A stretch of DNA of 64,000 bases, taken from positions 49,432,953 to 49,496,952 of the forward strand of contig OY288256.1 in NCBI GenBank assembly GCA_958450325.1, in the 5' to 3' direction. The stretch is from Agrostemma githago (Eukaryota > Streptophyta > Magnoliopsida > Caryophyllales > Caryophyllaceae). Within the stretch, counting starts at the first letter, position 1. Each line of letters opens with the position of its first letter. Positions 11,144 through 22,363 of this stretch are shown here, one piece after another. The translations under genes and the position numbers were made by a program. The notes beneath the pieces are model-generated. The model did not search any database. It had not been told where the DNA came from and was given only the letters and a program-made list of their open reading frames with translations.

Positions 11144-11451
11144 GCATCAACCTTACAACCTTCTTTCCATATCTTCCCTTGCACAATAGTTTCCTAATCC
11201 TAAACGGAATCACCCCACGAGCCTAGTCTCAATACTAGCACGGAAATATTCATCCTGAACTTTCCTAATTTCTTTAGGAGTCAAAAAATTTTCAAAAATT
11301 GCAAATTTCAAAATTTCAAAAATTCAAACATTCAAAATTTCAAAAATCATTTTCCCCAGTGCGAGTCATTTTACTACCTACGTGTTGCATGCAATTTTTA
11401 TGTGACTTATACAGGTACGACTCAAGCAGGGACATACAACCCACTGTATCT

Positions 11452-11640
11452 CCCCAGCAGAAAGGCCAAGACGGCATCTTCTCTCGAATCAACACGGGAT
11501 GGGCCCATATACAGGTGCACCGGGACTTATGCGACAAGTCTGATTCCCCAGCAGATGGCCTAAGGCGGTATTTTCCCCGGAATAGCACGGGATGGGCCCA
11601 CACACAGGCGCACCCAGGACTTACGCGACAAGTCCTTATT
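11452..11640 (+). repeat. 94/95-bp tandem repeat (2 copies) in 3' UTR of element A
   Basis: Copies at 11452-11545 and 11546-11640 each start CCCCAGCAGA, include CACGGGATGGGCCCA and end GCGACAAGTC plus a few bases. A third start (CCCCAC) at 11641 is truncated. Tandem repeats between the antisense gene and the polypurine tract are a Retand hallmark. Confidence 0.85.
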
Positions 11641-11809
11641 CCCCACGGAGGTATTACCATCAGCTCAGGTATGATTTCTGACTTATGGCTGGCGAGCCCT
11701 TCACGCAAGTCTAATGGACTATAAACAACCCGACCAGGAAGTCTGCCAAGTTTCATTCCTCGATTGGCCTGCTAGCTACTCTGAATTTCGCCTTGTTCAA
11801 GCCTCAGTC

Positions 11810-11822
11810 AGAGTGGGGGCTC
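11810..11822 (+). promoter_or_regulatory. Polypurine tract of element A
   Basis: AGAGTGGGGGCTC directly abuts the 3' LTR start TGTAGACACC and is identical at the same place in element B (18496-18508). It would prime plus-strand DNA synthesis. Confidence 0.85.
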
Positions 11823-12320
11823 TGTAGACACCCGCATTTTGACTACCAGGTGTCTATAGCAGTTTCCAAAAAACACCCAATGATGATCGGACGCTAACGT
11901 GTTTCTACGCGCTCGGATATGGGCTCAAAATCATTAATTGCTGGCTAATGCACTTACGGAGTACAAATCTCACAAAACTGACCTCAAATCCAGGCCCAGT
12001 GGGTCGTTTCCAGTCAAACAAGACTAATTTGGGTCAAAATCGACACCGGAAATAAAACCGACTTTTAGCGATTGGGTCAACCCCGGTCAAAGTCGTTTCC
12101 GAGACATACAAAACAGCCATTCAAGCATCAAAAACCCAGCCCAAATACATAAACCCACAAGATATCCAAAGCCACGGTCCAAAGCCCGGATCTTGCGACC
12201 CAGCTGAGCCACTCGATCGAGTGAGCCTAATTCAGGCCCGACTGCAGGCACACTGGGCCACTCGAGCGAGTCAGCCAGTTACTCGGTCGAGTAACCCTAG
12301 CCGGGGGTCCGTGGCAAAGC

Positions 12321-12330
12321 CTATATATAC
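12321..12330 (+). promoter_or_regulatory. TATA box of the sense LTR promoter
   Basis: CTATATATAC at the end of U3. Sister LTRs have CCTATAAATAGG at about 19118, 38914 and 50552 in the same context, just downstream of the palindromes. Confidence 0.7.
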
Positions 12331-12519
12331 ACCCCCATGCACAACCTTTTACACAACTTTTCTAAACCCTAATTCTACCCTAATCAAACCCTAACACTAC
12401 ACTAGCAAACCCTAAACCTAGCTTTAGGAATAAAAAACCCTAACCACCACAACTTAGCCTACATACTCGAAACTCTCTTGTAAGCCGCCACTACGAGTCC
12501 CGTCCGAGCATAAGAAACA

Positions 12520-12534
12520 TGTAGGTTGAGGGTG
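12520..12534 (+). other. Invariant 15-nt box TGTAGGTTGAGGGTG in LTRs
   Basis: Identical in all four LTRs that include the region: 12520, 19422, 39167 and 50837, 200-300 bp after the TATA box, while the surrounding sequence varies. It probably lies in R or at the R/U5 boundary; role unknown. Confidence 0.65.
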
Positions 12535-13001
12535 CCAAAACCCCATTTTTTTCTCTCTTCTCCTTCTCTCTCGCGTCGTGTGTCGTCTTTATCGTTGTCG
12601 TTGTCTTTTTTTTTATTTTATTCGCGTCCTAATATCGTTAATATCGCTAGTACTAAAAGACATTAAAATACTTGTGGATTTGTGTCGAGTGTGAGGGATG
12701 TCGGAATAAGAAAACCCGAATATACAAGTGTACTGCACACAGCGTTGTCGGTCGCTTATCTCGACACCCCGATCGCTCGATTATTGAAACAAGTCAACTT
12801 AAACAATAGTTTTTATTTTATCCGCATCGTTATCATTAATCGCATATTTCATCGATTTCCTATAAACTATTTTCAAACGAGTATTTTAAGGGTCGAAACC
12901 CGTTGACGCGGATCCGACATCACATAATCCCTAGGGATTCATTACGATGTCGGAAAGCCGAGGGAATCAAGTCTTTCAATTCAAGAAAAGCGTCGATCTT
13001 T

Positions 13002-13038
13002 AGATTCGATACCAATTCCATAATTGGATGTCGAATCT
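13002..13038 (+). other. Hairpin in U5 of element A
   Basis: Left arm AGATTCGATACCAATT and right arm AATTGGATGTCGAATCT flank a CCAT loop. Other LTRs have a hairpin at the same place with different arms (19606-19637, 39375-39409, 51017-51051), so pairing is retained while sequence changes. Confidence 0.6.
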
Positions 13039-14386
13039 AACGATTTAGTCAAATAAATTAACTAATGCGATTTTTCGTTGATGCTAAAATAATTGTCATA
13101 CGATTCGTTAGAATTACGACATTATTAAACGTGGAGGAAATCTACTCATATCGCGATAGTTAACTTAAAACGACTTAAAGCAATTTTCTTTTATTTTCAC
13201 TCTAGTATTTCATATCGATTCAATAATCGAATATGGGATACGACGACTATCGAAGTTAAGTTTCGAGTATAAATTTCACAATATTTATGCCCGACTTAAC
13301 AAACTCATCGAATTATCAAAAATTAAAAGCAATTTCGAAACCGATACAAAATTGCGAGCGAACCCCAGTTCGTACAGGGGGCACTCGACCAAGTGCCAAG
13401 CCCACTCGGTCGAGTGGCACCCCAAAAAACCGAAACAGAATGTATTTTCGGCCTCCACTCGATCGAGTCTCATAGTGACTCGGTCGAGTGGCCACGTACT
13501 CAGTCGAGTTGGTCAATAACTCGATCGAGTAGGGTCTAAAACATGGGACATAAGCGTTTTCAGAGGACCACTCAGTCGAGTCCTTCAATGACTCGGTCGA
13601 GTGGCACTTTATCACGTTAAAACCGTGAGTCCTACATTGTCTTCTAGTTTCGATAATATTTTATGACTTAGGTCAACACGTGTCAAAGCAATCACGTGTA
13701 CTACTATCTTTTCAAAAACATGCATCACGTTTACATTATTCAACATCATTCAATAATTTACAAACCGTTATTATCATTATATCGTTACTAACCGTTTGTT
13801 CTTTTGTCGATTTACCTTTTTTATTTTATCGTACTAAAATGAACCCACATGCTAAAATACAACTTTGACGTTAATTTTAGTTGCATTAAATTGACATAGA
13901 AACTCATTTCAATTCCTCACATGCTTATGGAAACAATGTTTGCATAACATCTCATCGTTCAACTAACGCGCGTATTCAAAAATCATTCGATATCTTAGTA
14001 GAGGCCGCTAATGTGCGGGCGAGGTTGGGTGTCCTTTGTGGGCTTCCCAACACGTACCCTAACCCCTTACTCAGAATCTCGGTTTCCGGATGCCCGAAAC
14101 CGTTGGCGCACGAGAGTCATTCAATACACGATAACCGGTAGTGACGGTATCGGTATCGCAATGCAAAGAGACGAGCCCAATAAACTCTGACATCGGAAAT
14201 GGGCCGTATTTTGTATATGGCTCACTACGACATAGAGTGGGTTCGAACGGGCCCGAACTCCCACAAAGTTCGGTGGCGACTCTACTTCGATTTAAATTTC
14301 AATTCGATCCATTCTCATATGGAGATTCATTCGCCTCCCCAAACCCGCGCGCAGCATCTTCGGGGTAGACCTATGTCATGTCCACA

Positions 14387-15202
14387 ATAATATAATGCAC
14401 GGGATTGTCAAAACTGGAAATAAAATAATTGATCAAAATTGTAGGGGAAAATAAGAATGAGCATCGAACCTTCTTCTGTGAACACCTTTAGCCATCATTT
14501 TGGGAGACGATAATGCTCGATTACATTGAAAATTCTGATATTAATTATAGTCCACAAAAATATTCAAGATATAGCGGGACAATAATGCTCCATCACAAAC
14601 AACATTACTACAAAGTGCAAACTATAACACTAAATGAGATAAATCAATTGTTACTTGATCAATAAAAATCCATTGTTACTTGATCATGCAACAATAAATG
14701 GGATAAATCAATAATCTTTCAAATTCTGCAATTTTTCATTGCAAATTTTATCAAATTACTAAAACAAATTAGAATACTGTCACTAATTTACTGCAATTCC
14801 ATCCAAAAATCCAGAATCCACAGTACTTACCCATCAACATTGCATTCACATTCATAATCTAAAGCCACCAATTCACATAAAACTCACAATTTTAAACAAC
14901 TCATTTGCTGAAAAACCTCAGAAATATGTTCTTTACAAAATCAAACCCATAAACCACCCAATAAAGATGAAGAAAATCAGGAATTTGTGTTTGAAAAGAT
15001 GTTTTCTAACCTTAATCAAGCTTATTTGAAGCATGAACCTGGTCAAAATCCTATCTTTTCTCACTAATTTTTTGTTGCTTTTTTATCTAAATTGTAAGAA
15101 TTATTATTGAATTTGGAGCGGTTTGTAAGAAATTAGACAAACCCAATGCTCAAATTCTTCAAAAATTATGCAATTATCATGGCTTAGATGAAACTAAGCA
15201 AC
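14387..15202. other. Unassigned AT-rich DNA between element A and LINE
   Basis: No open frame or domain recognised. Text such as CAATAAATGGGATAAATCAAT recurs loosely near 14640-14710. It may be continuous with 20816-21963 once the LINE and element B are removed. Confidence 0.4.
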
Positions 15203-15213
15203 TTTTGAGCCAT

Positions 15214-16142
15214 TGTTACTCGGCCAAAACAAGAAGGTGGCCTAGGCATTAAAAGACCGGGTGAATGTAATATAGCTACTATTGGGAAGCTCGTCAATTG
15301 GATATATGATAAGAGAGATAGCCTATGGATTAAATGGGTCTCCACTCTTTATCTGAAAACAACTGAATGCACGATTACACTCCCCCCAAGGATGCCCCAT
15401 GGACCTGGAAGGCAGTTTGCAAGGTAAAAGAAAAGATTCGGCATGGGTTCATCAACGACAAATGGAGCCTGGATGACAAGGGATACTCGGTCCGGAGCGC
15501 TTATAATTGGCTTACCCCACCGCCTGTTATACCTCCTTGGATCGGTTTTGTTTGGAATCCTTGGAATGTGCCGAAACATGGATTGATTACTTGGATTATC
15601 ATGCAAAATGGGATCAATACCAAAGACAAACTGCTCAAAATTGGCTGCAGTAATGACGATCGCTGCTGCCTATACAATGCTGTTTGTGAGACTGTTTCGC
15701 ACGTATTTTTTGACTGCTCGTACAGCTCTAGAGTACTGTCACGACTTGAGCTTAACACGGGTCTGCGACTGGACAAGAACCAGATCATACATGCTACTGA
15801 AGATACTGTCAAGTGGAGACTGTCCACGTGTATTCTTGCTGCAGCATACTACAGTATATGGATGCAGCGGAACAAAGCCAGGATCGATGAGGTACTAATT
15901 AGACCGGAAGCTGTTGCGAAACGCTAATTTCAGAGATGAAGAGTCGTATTAAGATAAAGGAGGAAGAAGTTCTATCCGATGAGGAGTATAATTACCTTCG
16001 TAGGATAGGTTACGTGAAATGAGTTGCTTCAGGTCCCGATTTTTTTATTGAATTTGTCTTGATATCTTGTTGTACAGAATATGGGCTCCTTGTATATTTT
16101 TTGTTGAATGCAATCACTTACATTTCACCAAAAAAATAATAA
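15214..16142 (+). mobile_element. 5'-truncated LINE insertion
   Basis: The 11-bp direct repeat TTTTGAGCCAT flanks it at 15203-15213 and 16143-16153, and the right end is A-rich (CACCAAAAAAATAATAA). Truncation removes endonuclease and most of RT; only the end of RT and the zinc-binding region remain. This is the usual outcome of target-primed reverse transcription that stopped early. Confidence 0.85.
15230..15927 (+). pseudogene. LINE RT C-terminus and RT-type zinc-binding domain
   Basis: Reading begins PKQEGGLGIKRPGECN in one frame (from about 15229), a sequence found just after the RT domain of plant LINEs. After a frameshift near 15360 the frame 15367-15927 (186 aa) shows the zinc-binding region: GYSVRSAYNWL, WNVPKHGLITWIIMQNGI, then CCLYNAVCETVSHVFFDCSY with the Cys/His pattern, and a tail with IWMQRNKARIDE. 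Known members use this region for RNA binding in retrotransposition. The upstream frame does not join without an indel, and everything N-terminal is missing, so it is non-functional. Confidence 0.8.
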
Positions 16143-16205
16143 TTTTGAGCCATATTGTAGACACCCACATTTTGACCGCCAGGTTTTAGTTTGACAAAAA
16201 AAAAT

Positions 16206-16290
16206 TGGACGAAAAAAAATCAAAAGTCCAAGAAATAAAAGAAAAACTGGACGAAAAGAAATCAAAAGTCCAGGAAATAAGCAAAAGGCC
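16206..16290 (+). repeat. 42-bp tandem repeat, 2 copies
   Basis: TGGACGAAAA...TCAAAAGTCC occurs from 16206 and again from 16248. The plus frame encodes a Lys-rich peptide but nothing recognisable; it lies right at the deletion junction of element B. Confidence 0.7.
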
Positions 16291-18007
16291 AAAACAAAAA
16301 AAACAGGCCGTTATCAAAAAAAGAGAGGTCAACCAACATTCAAAAAATCCCATGACCGGGGCTAAGAGGTCAACCCAAAGAATTCAAAAACCCATGACCA
16401 TAGTTAACGATCAACTCAAGTGAAACGGTCAATTCAAAATTATCAAAACCCAAACCATCAAATAGGGGAGAAACAATCAAGCTGGTCAGCTAGCACCACA
16501 TCTAGCCTTCCCACATTACAACCCTCAAGACCTTCCCGAGACCTAGGCTAGAGACAGCTCGGATTTTTGAGGATTCAAGCTCCATAGGATACCCTAACCA
16601 TTAGGGCCAGACATGGAAATCAGATCCCGCATTATCAAACCTACCCCGATCGAAGTTCGAGTCATTATTACTCGACTTCCCCCTTTTCTACCACATTACA
16701 ATACCTTACCCTCGAAGCCTTAGCTCCACAAAATCAAGCTCCAGATTTCGAACCATCAAAGCCACTTACTTCCTAGCACCACATTTCCAAAAACATCTAA
16801 ACCAGTTACCAACCCCAAACACGGGAATTCAACTTGCGGTCAGCATAGAACATGCCCAAATAGTTCACACCACCCCTGGGGGCTACCCCGGAAAATGCTC
16901 ACAGTCACAGGATCAACATCCTAACTATTCTAGCCCTTTGATCAAGACATCATTGGGAATGCACCTAGCCTACACCATTGCTATGGCTAGTTACACACAA
17001 AGCCCTAATAAACTAGGCACCATAATACATTTTTCAACACTGAACTACGGCATGGTTTGATTTCACTACACGTGAATACGTAGGCAGCCTTTCAACAGAG
17101 GTACAACCACCCACACCCACACAAATTCAAAAAGCGTCATCATTCTGGTCACGACACTGTCATGTTCTCAACAGTTAGCCTTGTCATCCTGGGAGCTTCT
17201 CTTAGGCAGAAAACCTCCATCCACTCACATAATCCAAATAACTTTCAAATCTAGCCTCCTTTCTATAGTGTGTCCTAGTACTCGGTCCAGTCAAAGACAA
17301 GAATCTGTCAGAGACTCGAAGCAATACCTACTTTGGGGAATATGCCCCGAAACCAAAAAAAATTCAAAAGAACACCAGTCTATGGCATTGCTACCACAAA
17401 GCCCTGTCGTACGGAAACAATCTCACTCTGAGGATTCGACCATGTTGCCACTCGCCTAGGCTACGGAATAGCGCAACTTAAGAGTCTTGTCATCTTAGGT
17501 GGCCCATCCCCTACCGAGTCACGGTCCAACCCTTAGAGAGCCCAGTCGTGTCTGTCAACTCGTCCGGTCACGTCTAGAGTCGAGTCTGTCGGCATGTCTC
17601 TCTCCAAATTCTTATTTTAAAATTTGCAAAAGTTAGCCATTTGAGAAAATCCCTTTCCTAGTCACCCCGGGAATAGGAATTTTTATCACACTTCATCTAG
17701 GCATACAGGCCTAACCAGAGGATTTTAGAAGTCCGTGTCAGGATCTGATCGGGAATCAAGTCATCCCAAGCATTCTAATTTCCAAACAAAATTCAAAAAT
17801 TTTTAGCGTTTCCAAAAATTTTCAAAAAATTTCAGCATTTTCTTTCCAAAAAGCAATCAAAAAAATCATTTTCTTCCCCAGCGTGAGTCAATGTTTTATC
17901 TGAATGTTGCATGCAAAACAGACAGGTATCCCAAGACTCCCGGAGAATTCTCAAAAGAAAATTCCCAGTGAAAATTCAAGCAACATTTTTACTGAAGAAT
18001 CGGATGT
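16291..18007 (+). other. 3' UTR remnant of element B
   Basis: Non-coding. The block at about 17049-17115 matches 9020-9080 of element A. The segment near 17875-17935 (CCCCAGCGTGAGTCA, GTTGCATGCAA, CAGGTA) matches 11355-11415. ORFs here (for example 17181-17459) show no domain. Confidence 0.6.
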
Positions 18008-18320
18008 ATCAGTAAGCGGTACATCCGCAGCCTCTAATGAAGGCTCCCGCGCTATTCCGAGGTGGGATTATCAGTAAGCGGTATACCCACAGCTTCCAAT
18101 GGAGGCTCCCGCGCAATTCTAAGATGGGATGTATCAGTAAGCGGTACACCCGCAGCTTCTAATGGAGGCTCCCGCGCAATTCTAAGATGGGATGTATCAG
18201 TAAGCGGTACACCCGCAGCTTCTAATGGAGGCGCCCGTGCTATTTCAAGGTGGGATTATCAGTAAGCGGTATACCCACAGCTTCCAATGGAGGCTCCTGC
18301 GCCATTCCAAGATGGATGTG
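18008..18320 (+). repeat. 62/63-bp tandem repeat array (5 copies) in element B
   Basis: ATCAGTAAGCGGTA begins copies at 18008, 18070, 18133, 18196 and 18258. Each unit includes CCGCAGC or CCACAGC and GGAGGCTCCCGCGC. The array sits where element A has its unrelated 94-bp repeat. A plus ORF across it (18062-18265) is a by-product of the 63-bp (21-codon) period. Confidence 0.9.
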
Positions 18321-18495
18321 TCTGTAAACAGACATACGCAAGACTTTTTAAGAAAAGTCCCCGCAACATTATTGACGTCTATCCAGGTATGATTTCTATC
18401 TTATGGCTGGCGAGCCCTTCACGCAAGTCTGCTAGGTCTTAATCCTCGATTGGCCTGGTAGCTACTCTAATTTTCGCCTTGTCCAAGCCTCATTC

Positions 18496-18508
18496 AGAGT
18501 GGGGGCTC
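18496..18508 (+). promoter_or_regulatory. Polypurine tract of element B
   Basis: AGAGTGGGGGCTC immediately before the LTR start at 18509, identical to element A. Confidence 0.85.
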
Positions 18509-20810
18509 TGTAGACACCCACATTTTGACCGCCAGGTGTCTATAGTAGGTCCCGCCAAACACCCGATGATGATAGGACGCAAACATGCTTTAATGGACTC
18601 GGATATGGGCTAGAAATCATGGACATTTGGTTTAGGCTTATTACGGAGTACAAATCTTACAAAACCAACCTCAAATCCAGGCCCAGTGGGTCGTTTCGAG
18701 TCAAATGAGACTAATTTGGGTCGATTCCGACACCAGGGGTAAAACCGTCTTTTTACGAGCGAGTCAAAACCCGGTCAAAAATATTCTCGAGACACGTGAG
18801 TCAGCCGTGACACCTCACACGGCTGATTCAGACTCCAATCCTACAAAAAATCAGCTTCAATAAATATTAAACAAATCCGTTTAAGGATAGAATTCGATCT
18901 CAGGTAGGAATTCTATCCGGAAACCGAATCAGACACCGACCGAGCTCCAAATACTCGGCCAAGACATCCCAAACAGCCAAAATACTCGGCCAAATCTTCA
19001 CGACAGCCGAGATACTTGGCTTCCCCACCAAGAAACGAGACTTTCGTTCCCTTTCGAACTCTCGTGTTTCCTATCTAAACTGGTATTTCTTGTCACACAA
19101 GCAAGACTACCTCGACTCCTATAAATAGGACCTCATATTCAACACAAAAGACACGATTCTACACAACAATTTTCACAGACCGAAATACACATTCACACAT
19201 CCAACATACATACATCCTCGATATCTAAAAAAAATAATACAAAGCAAATCCCGACGTATTCCCGAAGAAGTCTCGAAATACCGACGAAACCACCCCCATT
19301 CGGCCGAACCCGGCGCCCCAAACGTCAAAAAAAACGCACCATCCCAAACTCACCCGCATCATCTCGACGCTCCCAAGTTTAAACCACTTTCCGACGAGCT
19401 CCATACCGAGAAAATAAAGCATGTAGGTTGAGGGTGTAAATCAAACCCGACTCTTTCCCCTTTTCTCTTCCTTCTCCACGTTTTTTTCTTCTTTTTCGTC
19501 GTGTCGTCGGTCGTTTCGTATTTTAATATGGGTCGTTCATCGCATATTTTTTTATTTCTAATAATCGATACTACAAAAACTATTTTTTATAACGTTCTTA
19601 AAATACGATATCGATTCTCTAATCGAATATCGTATCTAACAAGAACAAAATTAATTAATTCTCGTTGATGCTAATAAAATCGTTACATCTTTTTAAACAA
19701 AATTCGACGATTTTATACGCGGAGAGAATTAACATCTTTTTCGTTCAAAATTCTTTTTTTACATTTCGCTCAAAACAAACTTTTTTCAAAACCTTTTCTA
19801 AAATCATTCCGACTATTCGATATCGATTTCATAATCGAATATCGAGTACGACAAATATCAAAAATATGAATCGGGTATAAATTAATCCATATTTGCACGC
19901 GATTTATAAAAATTAACGGTTTTCGACAAATAAAAAAAAACCCGAACAGACCGCCACGCGAGTCGCGCGCCTGTCAGGCGACTCGCGCGGTGGCCTGGTC
20001 CGCCGGGTCCTTTTTTTCGTTTCCTCGCTTTTCTTTTTTATTCTTTTCGAGTCTTACATAAAAAGCGACTTTCGCGACATATTTCGATAAATACTTTTTT
20101 TTCGACCTCGGTCAACACGTGCTAATCCATCACGTGTCGTAAATCTTTTCCAAAATCATGCATATTATTTATTTACATCTTTATTCAAATTATTCAATCG
20201 TTACTAACTTGTTTTCTCGTGTTTGTAGCAATTTATTTTTTATTGTTTTATTAGACTAAAACGAACTTCACATGCTAAAAATAACTTTGACGTTATTAGT
20301 TTAACACGCATTAAACGACTTATCAACCCATTTATTTTTCTCTCACATGTCTAGGGAAAATAATCTTTGCATATCATTCAACCGTCGAACTAACGCGTGT
20401 ACACCAAAAACGAACGATATCTTAGTAAAGGCCGCTAAGTGCGGGCGGGGTTGGGTGTTCTTAGTGAACTTCCCAACACGTACCCTCACCCCTTACTCAG
20501 AACCATGGTTTCCGGATGTCCGAATCCATTGGCAACGAGAGTCATTCAATACACGGTATCCGATAATGTCGGTATCGGTATCGTAATGCAAAGGGACGAG
20601 CCCAATAAACTCTGACATCGGAAATGGGCCGTATTTTGTATACGGCCCACTACGACATAGAGTGGGCTCGAATGGTTCCGAATAACCACAAAATTCGGTG
20701 GCGACTCCTACTTCGATTTAAATTTCAATTTGACCATCTCATATGGAGATTCATTCGCCTCCCCAAACCCGCGCGTGGCCGCGTCGGGGTGGACCTATGT
20801 CATGTCCACA
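18509..20810 (+). repeat. 3' LTR of element B (2302 bp)
   Basis: TGTAGACACCC...GTCCACA. TATA-like CCTATAAATAGG near 19118; invariant box at 19422-19436; hairpins at 19606-19637 and 19818-19849; a GC-rich palindromic module at 19960-19998 (GCGAGTCGCGCG / GCGACTCGCGCG) in the place where element A has ACTCGGTCGAGT repeats. Confidence 0.93.
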
Positions 20811-20815
20811 CATAT

Positions 20816-21963
20816 CATAACATCAAACCAACCACAAAGGAGATCAAACAACTATGAATTCGCAAAAAAACAAAGAACTTGAATTAAAACTAAAAAAAAT
20901 AAAGAAAAAAACGTACTGATTTCGGCGAAGAAGAGCAATGCTCCGATTAAGGCAGAAAAATGGTGATAATACCGCCAGAAAAATACTCTTATAGAAATCT
21001 TCGTTCATCTCTAAGTATGCATCAAAATCTCAAAACTTTTGATAAAAAATCTCCATTTCAATCTACCACCAAATCTGATTTCGATTCGTCTTCTATCTTC
21101 TCCGTCGGAAAGCTGCCGCTGCGGTTGTTGTCACTACGGGTTGTCTTCTTCTCCTTCTAATGCCTTCAACATGATCATCATATATCAATGATTTATACAA
21201 ATAATATGGAAATTCAATCAAAGAAATCGCAGAAAACATGTAAAATGACGGCAAAATTAATGTAATCAAAGTCCAAACGACAGCAGTAAGATCAAAGAAT
21301 GCACATTTAATCAAAGAAATCGCAGAAAACTCGTAAAATGACAGCAGCGACATCAACGAATGCACATTTAATTATAGAAACGGAAAACTCGTAAATGACA
21401 GCAAATTAAACTCAAACCATTATAAGAAATGATGAAACAGAATTTGGTATACTTCAAAGATGAAAAATTGATTTACCTATGGATTTCCTTGATTGAATCC
21501 AAAGCTTTAACCTTCATATCTACCTAAAAATCAATGAAGAAGAGAAGAAACACAACATATGAAATACTTAAAAAATAAATTGGGCACATAATAAAATGGA
21601 GGATATTGATGGTCGGAGATTATACCGGAGATCCTCCGTTGACGGCGAGCGCATCTGCATCATCTCACAGCTCTGATTTCTGATTTTACATCTTTCCAAT
21701 TCCAATATAACGTTGCTAATCGACATTTGAAGCTCCAAGTTCATCTACTATGATGCCGGTGAAGAATGAAGAAATTAGTAGTAATAATCGATGAAAAATT
21801 ATTGGATGAATAGAAATTATAGGTTAGGAATTAAGATTATATAAGAGTTTCTAATTTTTAATACAAAAGTGAGAACTGAGAATCATGCGATTGAGAATTT
21901 AGGGGGAGTGGCCGGGTATTAGTGGAACATGGGAAAGTGGTAGCAGTGGAATAGGAAAAAAAT
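20816..21963. other. Unassigned DNA between element B and MULE-1
   Basis: No gene supported. Imperfect ~93-bp repeats occur at about 21215 and 21308 (AATCAAAGAAATCGCAGAAAAC...GTAAAATGACRGC), with a shorter third copy near 21372. Short frames here lack domains. Confidence 0.4.
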
Positions 21964-22363
21964 TTCAAAATAATGCTCTTAAATAAACTTATTATCGTTT
22001 CGGGTCGGATTGAAAACTAATTAACGAAATGGTGCTCTGGTAGGTTCGGATTGAGCTTCGTTTCTATGCGGAGCCAACCCGCCGAGCGCAATGGCGTGTC
22101 TTCCCGATTAAATTGACGGCAAAAAAAAAAATTATTACTCCTTAACCCGCCATTACCAATGGCGGGTTTGTCTTCAATAACCCGTCATTGCCAATGGCGG
22201 GTTCAAATGTCTTAGCTTCTGCCCAAACAACCTACAAAGTGTGAAATATAGCTACTAAGACCCGCCATTGGGAGTGGCGGTTTAATGAAGACAAACCCGC
22301 CACTCCCAATGGCGGGTTAGAGTGTAATTTTTTTTTTTGCTTTGATTTTCCGACCTTGGCCTT
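21964..22363 (+). repeat. Left TIR of MULE-1
   Basis: Matches the reverse complement of 27766-28165. It holds four short palindromes: ~22145-22169 (CCCGCCATTACCAATGGCGGG), ~22178-22202, 22260-22280 and 22295-22319, all built from CCCGCCAYT and its complement. Confidence 0.9.

Larger units (their letters stand above)
1..14386 (+). mobile_element. Retand-like Ty3/gypsy element A (Tat lineage), 5' end cut by window
   Basis: Order seen: partial 5' LTR (1-1394), primer site (1398), long leader, gag, pol as protease-RT-RNase H-second RNase H-integrase, an antisense spliced gene, a short tandem repeat, a polypurine tract (11810-11822) and a complete 3' LTR (11823-14386). Position 1 aligns with 13067, so about 1.24 kb of the 5' LTR lies outside. 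Two RNase H domains plus a tRNA-Arg primer site place it in the Tat group; the antisense gene and 3' tandem repeats resemble Retand. gag and pol carry several frameshifts and stops, so the copy cannot be autonomous. The LTRs differ by scattered substitutions, roughly 2-3 % by eye, implying a moderately old insertion. Its target duplication cannot be tested because the left flank is missing. Confidence 0.93.
11823..14386 (+). repeat. 3' LTR of element A (2564 bp)
   Basis: Starts TGTAGACACCC and ends CATGTCCACA, with TGT...ACA termini. U3 holds ACTCGATCGAGT palindromes (12211-12300), then a TATA box (12321-12330). The R/U5 part has an invariant box (12520-12534), a strong hairpin (13002-13038), a second hairpin near 13208-13236 and palindromes at 13380-13610. 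Sister LTRs of the same family are at 18509, 38322, 49952 and (partial) 59024. Confidence 0.95.
16156..20810 (+). mobile_element. Element B: internally deleted Retand-like element
   Basis: Boundaries are fixed by a 5-bp target duplication, CATAT at 16151-16155 and 20811-20815. Only 28 bp of the 5' LTR remain (16156-16183, TGTAGACACCCACATTTTGA...), then sequence jumps to the 3' part of the internal region, and a complete 3' LTR follows. gag, pol and the antisense gene are absent. The retained 3' UTR matches element A in order: the TACGTAGG block, a GCATGC block, tandem repeats, and the polypurine tract. A deletion after insertion, from inside the 5' LTR to beyond pol, explains the structure. 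Confidence 0.92.

Noticed and set aside
11299..11756. Plus and minus frames across the 94-bp tandem repeat
   Set aside because: Open only because of the repeat; no domain and no conservation in element B, which has a different repeat there.
18062..18265. Repetitive 67-aa plus frame in element B
   Set aside because: The 63-bp unit is 21 codons, so one frame stays open by chance; 62-bp units break it.
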